From the NCBI RefSeq assembly GCF_016125515.1, contig NZ_WGLO01000009.1, forward strand, positions 62,001 to 126,000: a stretch of 64,000 bases of DNA. The letters are read 5' to 3'. Below, in pieces: positions 1 through 7,589 of the stretch (within the stretch, counting starts at the first letter, position 1; each line of letters begins with the position of its first letter). Source of the stretch: Hyphomonas sp. (GTDB taxonomy: Bacteria > Pseudomonadota > Alphaproteobacteria > Caulobacterales > Hyphomonadaceae). The translations under genes were made by a program, and so were the position numbers. The notes under the pieces are model-generated. The model did not search any database, was not told the origin of the DNA, and worked only from the letters and a program-made list of their open reading frames with translations.

Positions 1-60
1 CTGCGCCGCCCGATCAAGGAAATCAGCGAACACCTCGAAGCCTATCGCTGGCGCGGATAG
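1..60 (+). CDS. C-terminal tail of an unidentified protein (5' truncated)
   Basis: An open frame from base 1 runs to TAG at 58-60 and encodes 19 residues ending in a basic, aromatic stretch (…EAYRWRG). A good terminator follows 31 bases later, which supports a real gene end here. The visible part is too short to name. Its position just upstream of a YqjI-like regulator would fit a siderophore-interacting reductase (yqjH type), but nothing in the 19 residues proves this. Confidence 0.45.
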   Translation: MRRPIKEISEHLEAYRWRG

Positions 61-91
61 CCCCAAGGTACAGCAGATCCAGAACGGAACG

Positions 92-124
92 CGGCGTACC
101 CGGTTATCGGGTGCGCCGTTTTTC
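92..124 (+). terminator. Rho-independent terminator
   Basis: An 11-bp stem (92-102 with 108-118, one G-T wobble) with a 5-base loop is followed by a T run at 119-123. It ends the gene whose stop codon is at 58-60 and insulates the padR promoter region downstream. Confidence 0.8.
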
Positions 125-140
125 TGTGCCGGCCTCTTGA

Positions 141-195
141 ATTTAGATATATCGGAAAATATCTAGAGTTTCGATATATCTAAATTCGATATATC
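141..195. promoter_or_regulatory. Palindromic operator array upstream of padR
   Basis: A perfect 14-bp inverted repeat (141-154 and 172-185, 17-base spacer) contains two copies of GATATATC. A third copy lies at 188-195, six bases before the GGAG ribosome site of padR. The tract is strikingly AT-rich against its surroundings. PadR-family repressors commonly bind such dyads in their own promoter, so autoregulation is the likely reading; this is inference from position and symmetry. Confidence 0.7.
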
Positions 196-210
196 AAAAA
201 TGGAGTATCG

Positions 211-831
211 ATGAACAGCTCAACCCCCGAAAATGATGAGGCCGGCTGCCATCGGCGCCGCCACGCAGGAGGCTTCATGCACGACCATTCCCACCACCAC
301 CGCCGCGAACGCTGGCACATGAAAATGCACCGTATGGGCGCCCACCGCCGCGGCATGGGCCGGGGCAGGGGTCCGCGCCCGCTCGGGCACGGCGACCTGC
401 GCCTCCTGATCCTCAGCCTGATCGCGGAAAGCCCGCGCCACGGGTATGACCTGATCCAGGAAATCGAGGCCCGCACCGGCGGCACCTACAAGCCGAGCCC
501 CGGGGTCATCTATCCCGCGCTCGAGATCATCCAGGATCTAGGCTGGGCCATCGTGCGCACCGATGACGGCAAGAAAACCTTCCACATCACGCAAGAGGGC
601 CAGGCCGAACTCGTCCGTGAAGCGGCCGCTATCGCCGCGATCCAGGCCCGCCTGGCCGGTCTGCTGAGCGGCGAGGACGAAGCCGATCCGGCCGATGTGC
701 GCACCGCCATGCACCGGTTACGCCATGCGGTGATAACCGCCGCGCGCGATCCCGCGGCCAGCGAAGCGCGCCTCACCCGCATCGCGGAAATCCTGGCGGC
801 CGCCCGCGATGAAATCGCCGCTCTCGACTGA
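211..831 (+). CDS. His-rich PadR-family regulator, YqjI type
   Basis: 206 residues. The first ~60 are packed with histidines, arginines and methionines (clusters such as HDHSHHHR and HMKMHRMGAHRR), a plausible metal-sensing tail. A PadR winged helix follows (~60-140) with the family motifs LLILSLIAE, SPRHGYDLIQEI and YKPSPGVIYPALE, then a helical C-terminal dimerisation region. Domain order and wording closely match E. coli YqjI, a nickel/iron-responsive repressor of the ferric-reductase gene yqjH. Start: ATG 211 with GGAG at 202-205. It is preceded by its own dyad operator and followed by a terminator, so it is monocistronic. The metal specificity here is inferred. No reductase gene can be identified beside it. 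Confidence 0.88.
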   Translation: MNSSTPENDEAGCHRRRHAGGFMHDHSHHHRRERWHMKMHRMGAHRRGMGRGRGPRPLGHGDLRLLILSLIAESPRHGYDLIQEIEARTGGTYKPSPGVIYPALEIIQDLGWAIVRTDDGKKTFHITQEGQAELVREAAAIAAIQARLAGLLSGEDEADPADVRTAMHRLRHAVITAARDPAASEARLTRIAEILAAARDEIAALD

Positions 832-861
832 TCCGAAACCCGCCTCCCGAAGGCAAACGTG

Positions 862-890
862 CGGGGTCCCTGAAGGGGCCCCGTTTTCGT
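862..890 (+). terminator. Rho-independent terminator of padR
   Basis: A 9-bp stem (862-870 with 875-883, one G-T wobble), TGAA loop and TTTT at 884-887, 31 bases after the padR stop codon. Confidence 0.85.
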
Positions 891-1139
891 ATCTGCCGTA
901 CGTTTCCGCCCGCTGGCGGGGGCCGTCACGGTTAACAGTCGGCCACGAAAGCTTAACCCTTGGCTTTTAAGGTCGAGGTGACTGCGTAAAGGGCGCAACG
1001 CGCCGTGTTTCTGCCGGATTTGGACTCGAAAGAGGGTCGCAGACATGCGGCCACTTGCGCAGTGCGCAGGACCGAATCCTGATACCGCCACGCCCGCGGG
1101 CACACCCTGCCCGGATGAAGTTTGGGAGACACCTCGTTC
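891..1139 (+). other. Leader region upstream of tolQ, no gene seen
   Basis: This stretch carries no convincing reading frame. It must hold the tol operon promoter. Two GANTC sites (1023-1027 and 1074-1078), the CcrM methylation sequence of alphaproteobacteria, lie within 120 bases of tolQ, and two TTAAC words sit at 932 and 953. The ybgC gene that often opens this operon in relatives is absent. Confidence 0.5.
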
Positions 1140-1853
1140 ATGGAAACCGAATCCATCGGCAATGTTACCGGCAGCAGCGAGTTTTCGCTGTTCACCTTGC
1201 TGGGCGAAGCCGACATTGTCGTGAAGCTGGTCCTTTGCATCCTGCTGCTCGCCTCGATCTGGTCCTGGGTTGTGATCGGCGAGAAGCTGTTTTCGCTGGG
1301 CGCCCTGAAAAAGGCCTCGCGCGCCTTCGAGGAAGCCTTCTGGAGCGGCCGCGCCGGCGAGTTCGACCTGCGCCCCGGGCAGGGGGGCAAGGATCCCGCC
1401 AGCCGCGTTTTCGTTTCCTGCGCCCGGGAATGGCAGGATGCAGGCCGCGCGCTGCCGACGCCCGCCGAAGCCTCCGCCATCGTCATGCGCGCCGAACGTT
1501 CCATGCGCGCCGCGGTTGACCGCGAGCTCAGCCTTGCCGGCAACGGCCTCTCGGTGCTCGCCACCATCGGTTCGGCCTCGCCCTTCATCGGCCTGTTTGG
1601 CACGGTCTGGGGCATCATGAACGCCTTCCTCAACATCGCCGAAGCCCAGGACACCAGCCTCGGCACCGTCGCCGGCCCGATCGCCGAAGCCCTCTTCGCC
1701 ACCGGCCTTGGCCTGGTCGCGGCCATCCCGGCGGTCATCTTCTACAACAAGTTCACCTCCGACCTGACCAAGCTTGGCGACCAGCTCGACACCTTCTCCC
1801 AGGATGTCCTCGTGCGCCTCTCGCGCCGGGCCTCCGACGCAACGCGGGACTAG
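1140..1853 (+). CDS. tolQ: TolQ, Tol-Pal proton channel subunit
   Basis: 237 residues, MotA/TolQ/ExbB family. TolQ forms the inner-membrane proton channel with TolR and energises TolA for outer-membrane constriction at division. A long first hydrophobic helix (~30-50) precedes a cytoplasmic loop. Two C-terminal helices follow: one contains the family signature GSASPFIGLFGTVWGIM, the other the GLGLVAAIPAVIFYN segment. A TTG start at 1122 is possible, but ATG 1140 sits 11-12 bases behind GGGAG. First gene of tolQRAB-pal-cpoB; tolR begins 6 bases downstream. Confidence 0.97.
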   Translation: METESIGNVTGSSEFSLFTLLGEADIVVKLVLCILLLASIWSWVVIGEKLFSLGALKKASRAFEEAFWSGRAGEFDLRPGQGGKDPASRVFVSCAREWQDAGRALPTPAEASAIVMRAERSMRAAVDRELSLAGNGLSVLATIGSASPFIGLFGTVWGIMNAFLNIAEAQDTSLGTVAGPIAEALFATGLGLVAAIPAVIFYNKFTSDLTKLGDQLDTFSQDVLVRLSRRASDATRD

Positions 1854-1859
1854 GGCGCC

Positions 1860-2297
1860 ATGGGTCTCATCCTCGGTTCTGGCGGAAAAGGCGGGCGGCG
1901 CGGCCGGCGCGCGCTCAATGCCGAGATCAATGTCACGCCCTTCGTGGACGTCATGCTCGTGCTGCTCATCGTGTTCATGGTCACCGCGCCGCTCCTGATC
2001 CGCGGCGAGGAGGTGAACCTGCCGAAGACCACCTCCGCCCCGCTGAAATCCGAAGCCAACGACGCTCCGCTCACGCTCTGGGTGCGCGCCGATGGCACGG
2101 TCCTCGTCCAGCAGACGGAGGTCGATACGGCCAATCTCGCCACACAGCTCTCCGCCATCATCGGCGAAGGCTATGACAAGCAGATCTATCTCTATGCGGA
2201 TCAGGACGTGCCCTATGGCCGGGTGATGGAAGTCACCGCCGAAATCCGCCGCGCCGGCTACACGCGCATGTCCTTCATCACCGAACAGAAGAAATAG
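1860..2297 (+). CDS. tolR: TolR, Tol-Pal proton channel subunit
   Basis: 145 residues, ExbD/TolR family. One transmembrane helix near residues 25-45 carries the conserved aspartate in the motif TPFVDVMLVLLIVFMV, which in characterised homologues carries the proton. A periplasmic domain of ~95 residues follows. The basic glycine-rich N terminus (GKGGRRGRRA) stays in the cytoplasm. It partners TolQ (6 bases upstream) and TolA (24 bases downstream). Confidence 0.97.
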   Translation: MGLILGSGGKGGRRGRRALNAEINVTPFVDVMLVLLIVFMVTAPLLIRGEEVNLPKTTSAPLKSEANDAPLTLWVRADGTVLVQQTEVDTANLATQLSAIIGEGYDKQIYLYADQDVPYGRVMEVTAEIRRAGYTRMSFITEQKK

Positions 2298-2321
2298 TCC
2301 CGAAGGGAACCCCACCGCCTG

Positions 2322-3233
2322 ATGTTTCGCGGCGTCGCCATCTCGACACTCGTCCATGCCAGCGTACTGGCCATGGCGATGATGTCGTGGCCGCAGTCGC
2401 AATCGGACTGCGACAAGGCCATCGAGCGCCTGCGCCGCGAGAATCCCGGCATCCGTTCCATCGAGATCGTGATCGCCCTGCCGCAATGCGCCGCCACCGC
2501 TGACCTGCCAATCGACTTCGAGGATGTCGGCCTCGTCTCCAATGTCACCGAGCTGCGCAAGGCGCCCGACCCCGTGGACGAGGCCCTTCCGCCCGAGCCG
2601 GAAGTCGAGGAAACCCAACCCGAAACCCCGCCGCCCGAAGCCGCCGCCGAGCCGGAAGACGCCGTGCCCGTTCCCGATCCGACGGCCAAGCCCGAGCCCG
2701 AGAAAAAGCCGGAACCGAAGAAGGAACCGGAAAGGAAACCGGAGCCCCTGGTCAAGAAAGACCCGCCCAAGAAAGAGCCGAAGAAGGACGACCTCGCCTT
2801 CCTCGATGATTTCGACAAGGCGCTGCAGGACAAACGTCAGACCACGCCGCGCAAGACGGCCACCGACACGCCGGACCGTCCCGCCCTCGGCAATGCCGAC
2901 CGCGACCGGGAAGGGGTAGGCGACAAGACCGGCAACACGGCCTCGCTGCAGGCCTCGCTCCGCCGTCAGATCGGATATTGCTGGCGCGGCATCGAAGACC
3001 TTCCGAAGGAAGACCAGATCGATGTGACCATCAGCATGAAACTGGAGCGCGATGGTTCGCTCTCGGAGAATGCCAAACCGGTCAGCCCCCGCTCACGCCC
3101 CGTCGGCCGCTCGGGCCTCGCCTATGACCTCGCCTTCCGCGCGGTCAGCAAATGCGCGCCTTACAATCTCCCCGAAGATTCGTATGAGCAATGGAAAGAA
3201 ATCGAAGTGACGATTGGCCCGAAACAGGGCTGA
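2322..3233 (+). CDS. tolA: TolA, periplasm-spanning Tol protein
   Basis: 303 residues. A hydrophobic N-terminal segment (~5-23) anchors it in the inner membrane. A Cys-containing stretch and a long Pro/Glu/Lys-rich spacer (~80-165) replace the Ala-rich helix of the enteric protein. The C-terminal ~95 residues form a TolA/TonB-like domain beginning with SLRRQIGYCWRG and ending in a KEIEVTIGPK strand, which contacts TolB/Pal in characterised homologues. Sequence identity to enteric TolA is low, so the call rests on architecture and on its fixed place between tolR and tolB. Confidence 0.92.
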   Translation: MFRGVAISTLVHASVLAMAMMSWPQSQSDCDKAIERLRRENPGIRSIEIVIALPQCAATADLPIDFEDVGLVSNVTELRKAPDPVDEALPPEPEVEETQPETPPPEAAAEPEDAVPVPDPTAKPEPEKKPEPKKEPERKPEPLVKKDPPKKEPKKDDLAFLDDFDKALQDKRQTTPRKTATDTPDRPALGNADRDREGVGDKTGNTASLQASLRRQIGYCWRGIEDLPKEDQIDVTISMKLERDGSLSENAKPVSPRSRPVGRSGLAYDLAFRAVSKCAPYNLPEDSYEQWKEIEVTIGPKQG

Positions 3234-3267
3234 GCGCAGTTCGGAACAGGAAAAGGAGTCTGAAGGA

Positions 3268-4635
3268 ATGAACCACCGGGCCATGAACTATCTCCGGCAC
3301 TTCCTCGCCGTCTTGCTGATTGCGGTCGGCCTTGCCGCGCCGGCCTCGGCGCAGCTGCGCGTGCGCGTCGACGAGGGCAACTTCAAACCGACCCCCATCG
3401 CCATTCCGGACTTCCAGGTCACCGGCACCAATTCCGAACTCGCCCGGCAGATCGTCGAAGTCGTCCGCTCCGATCTCGCCTCCACCGGCCTGTTCGACCT
3501 GCAGAACCCGGCCTCCTTCATCCAGAAGGACCAGACCATCAATGCCGAGCCGCGCTTCGCGGACTGGAAGATCATCCGCACCGAAGGCCTCGTCGTCGGC
3601 GCCTTCGAAGACCTGCCGGACGGCAAGGTCGCCGTCTCCTTCCGCCTCTGGGACATCTATGGCGGCGAGCTGATGCGTATCAACGGCGAGCCGGGCCGCC
3701 GTCTCACCACCACGCCGGAGAACTGGCGCCGCATCGCCCACAAGATCGCGGACTCGATCTACACCCGCCTGACCGGTGAAGATCCGTATTTCGACACACG
3801 CATCGTCTACATCGCCGAAACCGGCCCCAAGACCGACCGCGTCAAACGCCTCGCGATCATGGACAGCGACGGCGCCAACCAGCAATATCTGACCTCCGGC
3901 CGCTCGACCGTGTTGACTCCGCGTTTCAGCCCTTCGGCGCAGGAAATCACCTACATGTCGTTCGAAGGTGGCAAGCCGCGCGTCTATCTCTTCAACATCG
4001 AGACCGGCCGCCAGGAACTGCTCGGCAATTTCCCCGGCATGACCTTCGCCCCGCGCTTCTCGCGTGATGGCCAGTCAGTCCTGCTCAGCCAGGCCCAGCG
4101 CGGAAATACCGACATTTACATCATGAACCTGCGCACGCGGGAATCGAGCCGCCTGACCGACCATCCGGCGATCGACACCTCGCCCTCGATGTCGCCGGAC
4201 GGCAAGTCGGTCGTGTTCAACTCCGACCGGGGCGGCTCGCCCCAGCTCTACATCATGAACACGGACGGTTCGCAGCGCGCCTGCCCGTCGGGTGGCCGCG
4301 ATGTCGCCTGCCGGATCACCTTCGGAAAGGGGCGTTATTCCACGCCTGTCTGGTCCCCCCGCGGCGACCTGATCGCCTTCACCAAGCAGGAAGGCGGCAA
4401 GTTCTATATCGGCGTCATCGGCACGGACGGCAAAGGCGAGCGCCTTCTGACCGAGGCCTACCTCGATGAAGGTCCGGACTGGTCCCCCAACGGGCGTGTG
4501 ATTGTTTACTTCCGCGAAGGGCGTCCCGGCGCTCCGCCGCAGCTCTATTCGGTTGACCTTTCAGGCCGCAACGAACGCCGCCTTGTTACCCAGACAGACG
4601 CGTCCGACCCGGCCTGGTCGCCGCTGTTGCAGTAA
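3268..4635 (+). CDS. tolB: TolB, Tol-Pal translocation beta-propeller
   Basis: 455 residues. A Sec signal peptide (hydrophobic core LRHFLAVLLIAVGLAA, cleavage after ASA) is followed by the TolB N-terminal domain (~35-165) and a propeller with repeated WD40-like TolB blades (SPDGKSVVFNSDRGG, SPRGDLIAFTKQ, SPNGRVIVYFR). This periplasmic protein links TolA to Pal. Start: ATG 3268 is chosen because AAGGAG lies 9 bases before it; an in-frame TTG at 3214 would overlap the end of tolA and place residues before the signal peptide. Confidence 0.97.
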   Translation: MNHRAMNYLRHFLAVLLIAVGLAAPASAQLRVRVDEGNFKPTPIAIPDFQVTGTNSELARQIVEVVRSDLASTGLFDLQNPASFIQKDQTINAEPRFADWKIIRTEGLVVGAFEDLPDGKVAVSFRLWDIYGGELMRINGEPGRRLTTTPENWRRIAHKIADSIYTRLTGEDPYFDTRIVYIAETGPKTDRVKRLAIMDSDGANQQYLTSGRSTVLTPRFSPSAQEITYMSFEGGKPRVYLFNIETGRQELLGNFPGMTFAPRFSRDGQSVLLSQAQRGNTDIYIMNLRTRESSRLTDHPAIDTSPSMSPDGKSVVFNSDRGGSPQLYIMNTDGSQRACPSGGRDVACRITFGKGRYSTPVWSPRGDLIAFTKQEGGKFYIGVIGTDGKGERLLTEAYLDEGPDWSPNGRVIVYFREGRPGAPPQLYSVDLSGRNERRLVTQTDASDPAWSPLLQ

Positions 4636-4655
4636 CTGCACATTACTCCGAATTT

Positions 4656-4681
4656 AGCAGGCTGCCTGCCGGCAGTCTGCT
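4656..4681 (+). terminator. Hairpin after tolB, probably an attenuator or processing site
   Basis: An 11-bp stem (4656-4666 with 4671-4681, one G-T wobble) and 4-base loop begin 21 bases after the tolB stop. No T run follows, so it is more likely to stabilise or partly terminate the tolQRAB transcript before the highly expressed pal gene than to be a full intrinsic terminator. Confidence 0.5.
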
Positions 4682-4845
4682 AACCCGTTGACCGACACTA
4701 TAATTCTGCCGAATTTCGTGCGACATTCCATTGTCGTCCCAATTCAGCCAGATTATGGAATTAATTGTTGGGTCGTTGAGGGGACAGAAAGTTCTTTCTC
4801 CTAACTAGCCAGCGCGTCGACCAAATCCTTAGGAGCCCCGACAAC

Positions 4846-5388
4846 ATGCAAACAATCCTCAAAGTTACTGCTGCCGCCGTGCTTCTTGCCACGGGCGCCT
4901 GCGCCTCGAAGCCGAAACCGGTCGAAGACACGACTCCGGTCGAAGAAGTGGTCACCCCTCCGGCTGAAGAAGTTGTCGTGATCAAGGAAGACCCGGTCGT
5001 CGAATCCTCGATCGCCGCGGGCTCGCTGGAAGATTTCCGCGTCAACGTTGGCGAGCGCGTCTATTTCGACCTCGACCAGTACCGGCTCGACTCTGACGAC
5101 CAGGCGATCCTGCAGCGTCAGGCTGCCTGGCTGGCATCCTACCCGAACGTCCGCGTTCTCATCGCCGGCAACTGCGACGAGCGCGGCACGCGCGAATACA
5201 ACCTCGCCCTCGGTGAGCGCCGCGCCAACGCCGTGAAGGAATACCTGGTCAGCCTCGGCGTCAGCGCTTCGCGCATCGACACCGTGTCCTATGGCAAGGA
5301 ACGTCCGGTGGTTGCCGGTTCCGACGACCAGTCCTGGGCCCTGAACCGCAACGGCTGGACCCAGATCGTTTCGGGCGCCACCAGCTAA
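4846..5388 (+). CDS. pal: Pal, peptidoglycan-associated lipoprotein
   Basis: 180 residues. A lipoprotein signal peptide ends at a cysteine in LLATGAC. A Glu/Pro/Val-rich linker (~22-60) leads to an OmpA-like peptidoglycan-binding domain (~68-175) with the motifs YFDLDQYRLDSDD, GNCDERGTREYNLALGERRA and the terminal SYGKERP. It tethers the outer membrane to the wall and to TolB. ATG 4846 follows AGGAG at 4831-4835. The 210-base gap after tolB and the intervening hairpin suggest its own promoter as well as read-through. Confidence 0.97.
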   Translation: MQTILKVTAAAVLLATGACASKPKPVEDTTPVEEVVTPPAEEVVVIKEDPVVESSIAAGSLEDFRVNVGERVYFDLDQYRLDSDDQAILQRQAAWLASYPNVRVLIAGNCDERGTREYNLALGERRANAVKEYLVSLGVSASRIDTVSYGKERPVVAGSDDQSWALNRNGWTQIVSGATS

Positions 5389-5502
5389 GTCTGACTGCTC
5401 AAGCAGTACAATCGGGCAGCCGGGCGCCATAATTTGGCCCCGGCTGTTCCTTTTAGTGCCACGCTCGCTGACCTGTTGCTTACCGCCCGGAGTTCTCCCG
5501 CC

Positions 5503-6450
5503 ATGATGAAAGCTGCCCTGACGAGTTTTGCCCTTGCCGGCCTGCTGGTCGTGCCGTCCACCGCCCAGGTGGTGATGACGCCCAGCCGGGCGCCGATCAC
5601 CAAGGGCGTCACCACCGGCGACCTTTCCGTCCAGGTCGATCAGGCTCGCCAGGCCGCTGCTGATCTCCTGATCCAGGTCAACCGTCTTGAAACCCAGCTC
5701 AGCAACGTCAATGGTCGCGTCGAGGCGCTCGAGTTCGAGCTTAGCCGCACCCGCGATGCCAACAACGATCTGCTTACGGACAATGAAACACTGGCGCGCG
5801 ACGCGGCCGCCCTGCGCCAGCAGGTCGACAAGCAGGCCCGCGCCATCGCCGCGATGCAGATGATGCTCGGCATCGAGCCGGAGCCCGAGCCGATCGAGAC
5901 CTATTCGGCGCTCGGCGATACGGGCGCCCCGCAAGGCTTCGCGTTGGCCCAGCCCCAGTCGAACGGCCGCGGCATCGACAGTTCCGGCCCCGCCCAGCTC
6001 GCCACCGGCAGCGCGCTGCCCGAAGGATCGCTCGGCACGCTGCCCGCCAGCCAGCTTCCGGGCGAAGCCGGCGCCCTGTTCGCCGAAGCCAAGGCCCGCC
6101 TGATACGCCTCGACTATGCCGGCGCCGAAGAAGCCTTCCGCGCCTTCATTGACCAGTTCGGCAAGGACCCGCAAGCCGGCGAAGCCTATTTCTGGCTGGG
6201 CGAAGCCCTCCACCAGCAGCAGGCCTATGCCGACAGCGGCGCTGCCTACACGACCATGATCCGGTCGTACCCGGACGATGTGCGCGCGCCCGATGCCCTC
6301 GTGCGCCTCGCCCGCGCCATGCGCTTCCTCGGTGAAACCGAGAAAGCCTGCACCGCGCTCGATACGCTGCCCAAGCGCTATCCGGATGCGACCAAGGTCG
6401 TGCGCGATATCGCCGCCGTCGAGCGGACCCGGTCCGGGTGCAAGAACTAG
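5503..6450 (+). CDS. cpoB: CpoB/YbgF, Tol-Pal-associated coordinator
   Basis: 315 residues. A signal peptide (~1-22, ending STAQ) precedes a coiled-coil trimerisation segment (~45-120, heptad-rich, LETQLSNVNGRVEALEFELSR) and a variable linker. A C-terminal TPR domain (~195-310) contains AYFWLGEALHQQQAYADSGAAY and APDALVRLARAM. In E. coli CpoB links Tol-Pal constriction to PBP1B synthesis. The start is ATG 5503 (or 5506). The gene lies 114 bases after pal, and its last 13 bases overlap the GTG start of tilS. Confidence 0.93.
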   Translation: MMKAALTSFALAGLLVVPSTAQVVMTPSRAPITKGVTTGDLSVQVDQARQAAADLLIQVNRLETQLSNVNGRVEALEFELSRTRDANNDLLTDNETLARDAAALRQQVDKQARAIAAMQMMLGIEPEPEPIETYSALGDTGAPQGFALAQPQSNGRGIDSSGPAQLATGSALPEGSLGTLPASQLPGEAGALFAEAKARLIRLDYAGAEEAFRAFIDQFGKDPQAGEAYFWLGEALHQQQAYADSGAAYTTMIRSYPDDVRAPDALVRLARAMRFLGETEKACTALDTLPKRYPDATKVVRDIAAVERTRSGCKN

Positions 6451-7589
6451 GTCTGATCTCACGATTCACCGCCGCGCTTGATGCGGTCCCGGCGGATGTG
6501 CACGCGGGGCCGGTTGGCCTTGCTGTTTCCGGCGGCAGCGATTCCACCGCGCTGCTGCATCTCGCCCGTCGCTGGGCCACCGATCACAGCGCCGCCCTCC
6601 ACGTGTTCACCGTCGACCATCGCCTGCGCGAGGGTTCGGCCGCCGAAGCCCGGCAGGTAGCCGCCGCGTCGCGCCGCCTCGGCCTGTCGCACACGACACT
6701 CATTTGGACCGACCCTGCGCCCCGTCAGTCTGCCGCGCGCCGCGCCCGGCACGCCTTGCTCGCATCGGCCCTGCGCCGCCTCGGCGGCCAGCTGCTCCTC
6801 ACCGGACACACCGCTGACGACCAGGCTGAAACCGTCCTGATGCGCGCCCGCCAGGGCTCCGGCTGGTATGGTCTGGCGGGCATGCGGCCGCTTTCCCTGT
6901 CCCCGGTCTGGCCGGAAGGGCAGGGCGCCTGGATCGTGCGCCCGCTGCTTGGCGCGTTCCGTGCGGACCTGCGCCAGTGGCTGACAGGGCAGGGCGAAGT
7001 TTGGGCGGAGGATCCCTCCAACGCCAATCTTGCCTTCGAGCGGGTCCGCGTGCGCGCGCTGCTCACCGGTGCGCCGGAACGCACCCGGCGCGTGCTCGCC
7101 TGCCAGCAGCAGTTCGCGCTGTTGCGCCATCTCGAAGATGCCGCGCTTGCCCGCTGGCTTGCCCGCGCGGTCCGTGTCACGCCCGCCGGGCACATCGCCG
7201 CCCGGTTCGACGGCCTTCCGCCCGAGCGCGCCGCACGCGGGCTCGGCGTGCTGATCCAATGCGCCGGCGGTCATGAAACGCCCCCCAGGTCCGCCAGCCT
7301 GGCCGGCCTTGCGGCGCGCCTTCTCGACACCGCCGGCTTCCGGGGCGCCACGCTGGGCCGGGTCCGGCTGCGCCCGTCGCGCGGGGCCGTGACATTTTCA
7401 CCCGATCCCGGAAGCCCCGGAAACACGCCCGATCCAGTAGTTCTGGAAGCCCGGATTGACTGTTTTCGAAGGCTTTTCCTCAATTCTCCGCAAGAATTCA
7501 CCGGAGTTACAGGAAAGGAGTCGTTTTTGCAGGGTTTGACGCCTATCTTCTCTCCAGAACCCGTTTCCTTTTCGCGAGACCTGCCATGA
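6438..7589 (+). CDS. tilS: TilS, tRNA(Ile)-lysidine synthase
   Basis: 383 residues, PP-loop ATPase. It modifies C34 of tRNA-Ile(CAU) to lysidine, which changes its decoding from Met to Ile codons. The ATP-binding motif SGGSDS appears at ~32-37, with the family strings [13 protein letters not shown] and [18 protein letters not shown] after it. The C-terminal region is shorter and less conserved than in E. coli (432 residues). The GTG start lies inside the end of cpoB, indicating translational coupling, and the stop overlaps the ftsH start (ATGA). Confidence 0.93.
   Translation: MQELGLISRFTAALDAVPADVHAGPVGLAVSGGSDSTALLHLARRWATDHSAALHVFTVDHRLREGSAAEARQVAAASRRLGLSHTTLIWTDPAPRQSAARRARHALLASALRRLGGQLLLTGHTADDQAETVLMRARQGSGWYGLAGMRPLSLSPVWPEGQGAWIVRPLLGAFRADLRQWLTGQGEVWAEDPSNANLAFERVRVRALLTGAPERTRRVLACQQQFALLRHLEDAALARWLARAVRVTPAGHIAARFDGLPPERAARGLGVLIQCAGGHETPPRSASLAGLAARLLDTAGFRGATLGRVRLRPSRGAVTFSPDPGSPGNTPDPVVLEARIDCFRRLFLNSPQEFTGVTGKESFLQGLTPIFSPEPVSFSRDLP

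Noticed and set aside
932-958. Pair of TTAAC words before tolQ considered as a CtrA site
   Set aside because: The spacing is 21 bases start to start, not the TTAA-N7-TTAA arrangement.
510-2618. Long open frame on the minus strand across padR, tolQ and tolR
   Set aside because: It lies opposite recognisable genes. In GC-rich DNA, stop codons are rare in the opposite frames, and the translation has no family features.
4688-4704. TTGACC and TATAAT upstream of pal
   Set aside because: Only five bases separate them, far from the ~17 needed for a housekeeping promoter. TATAAT alone could still be a -10 element.
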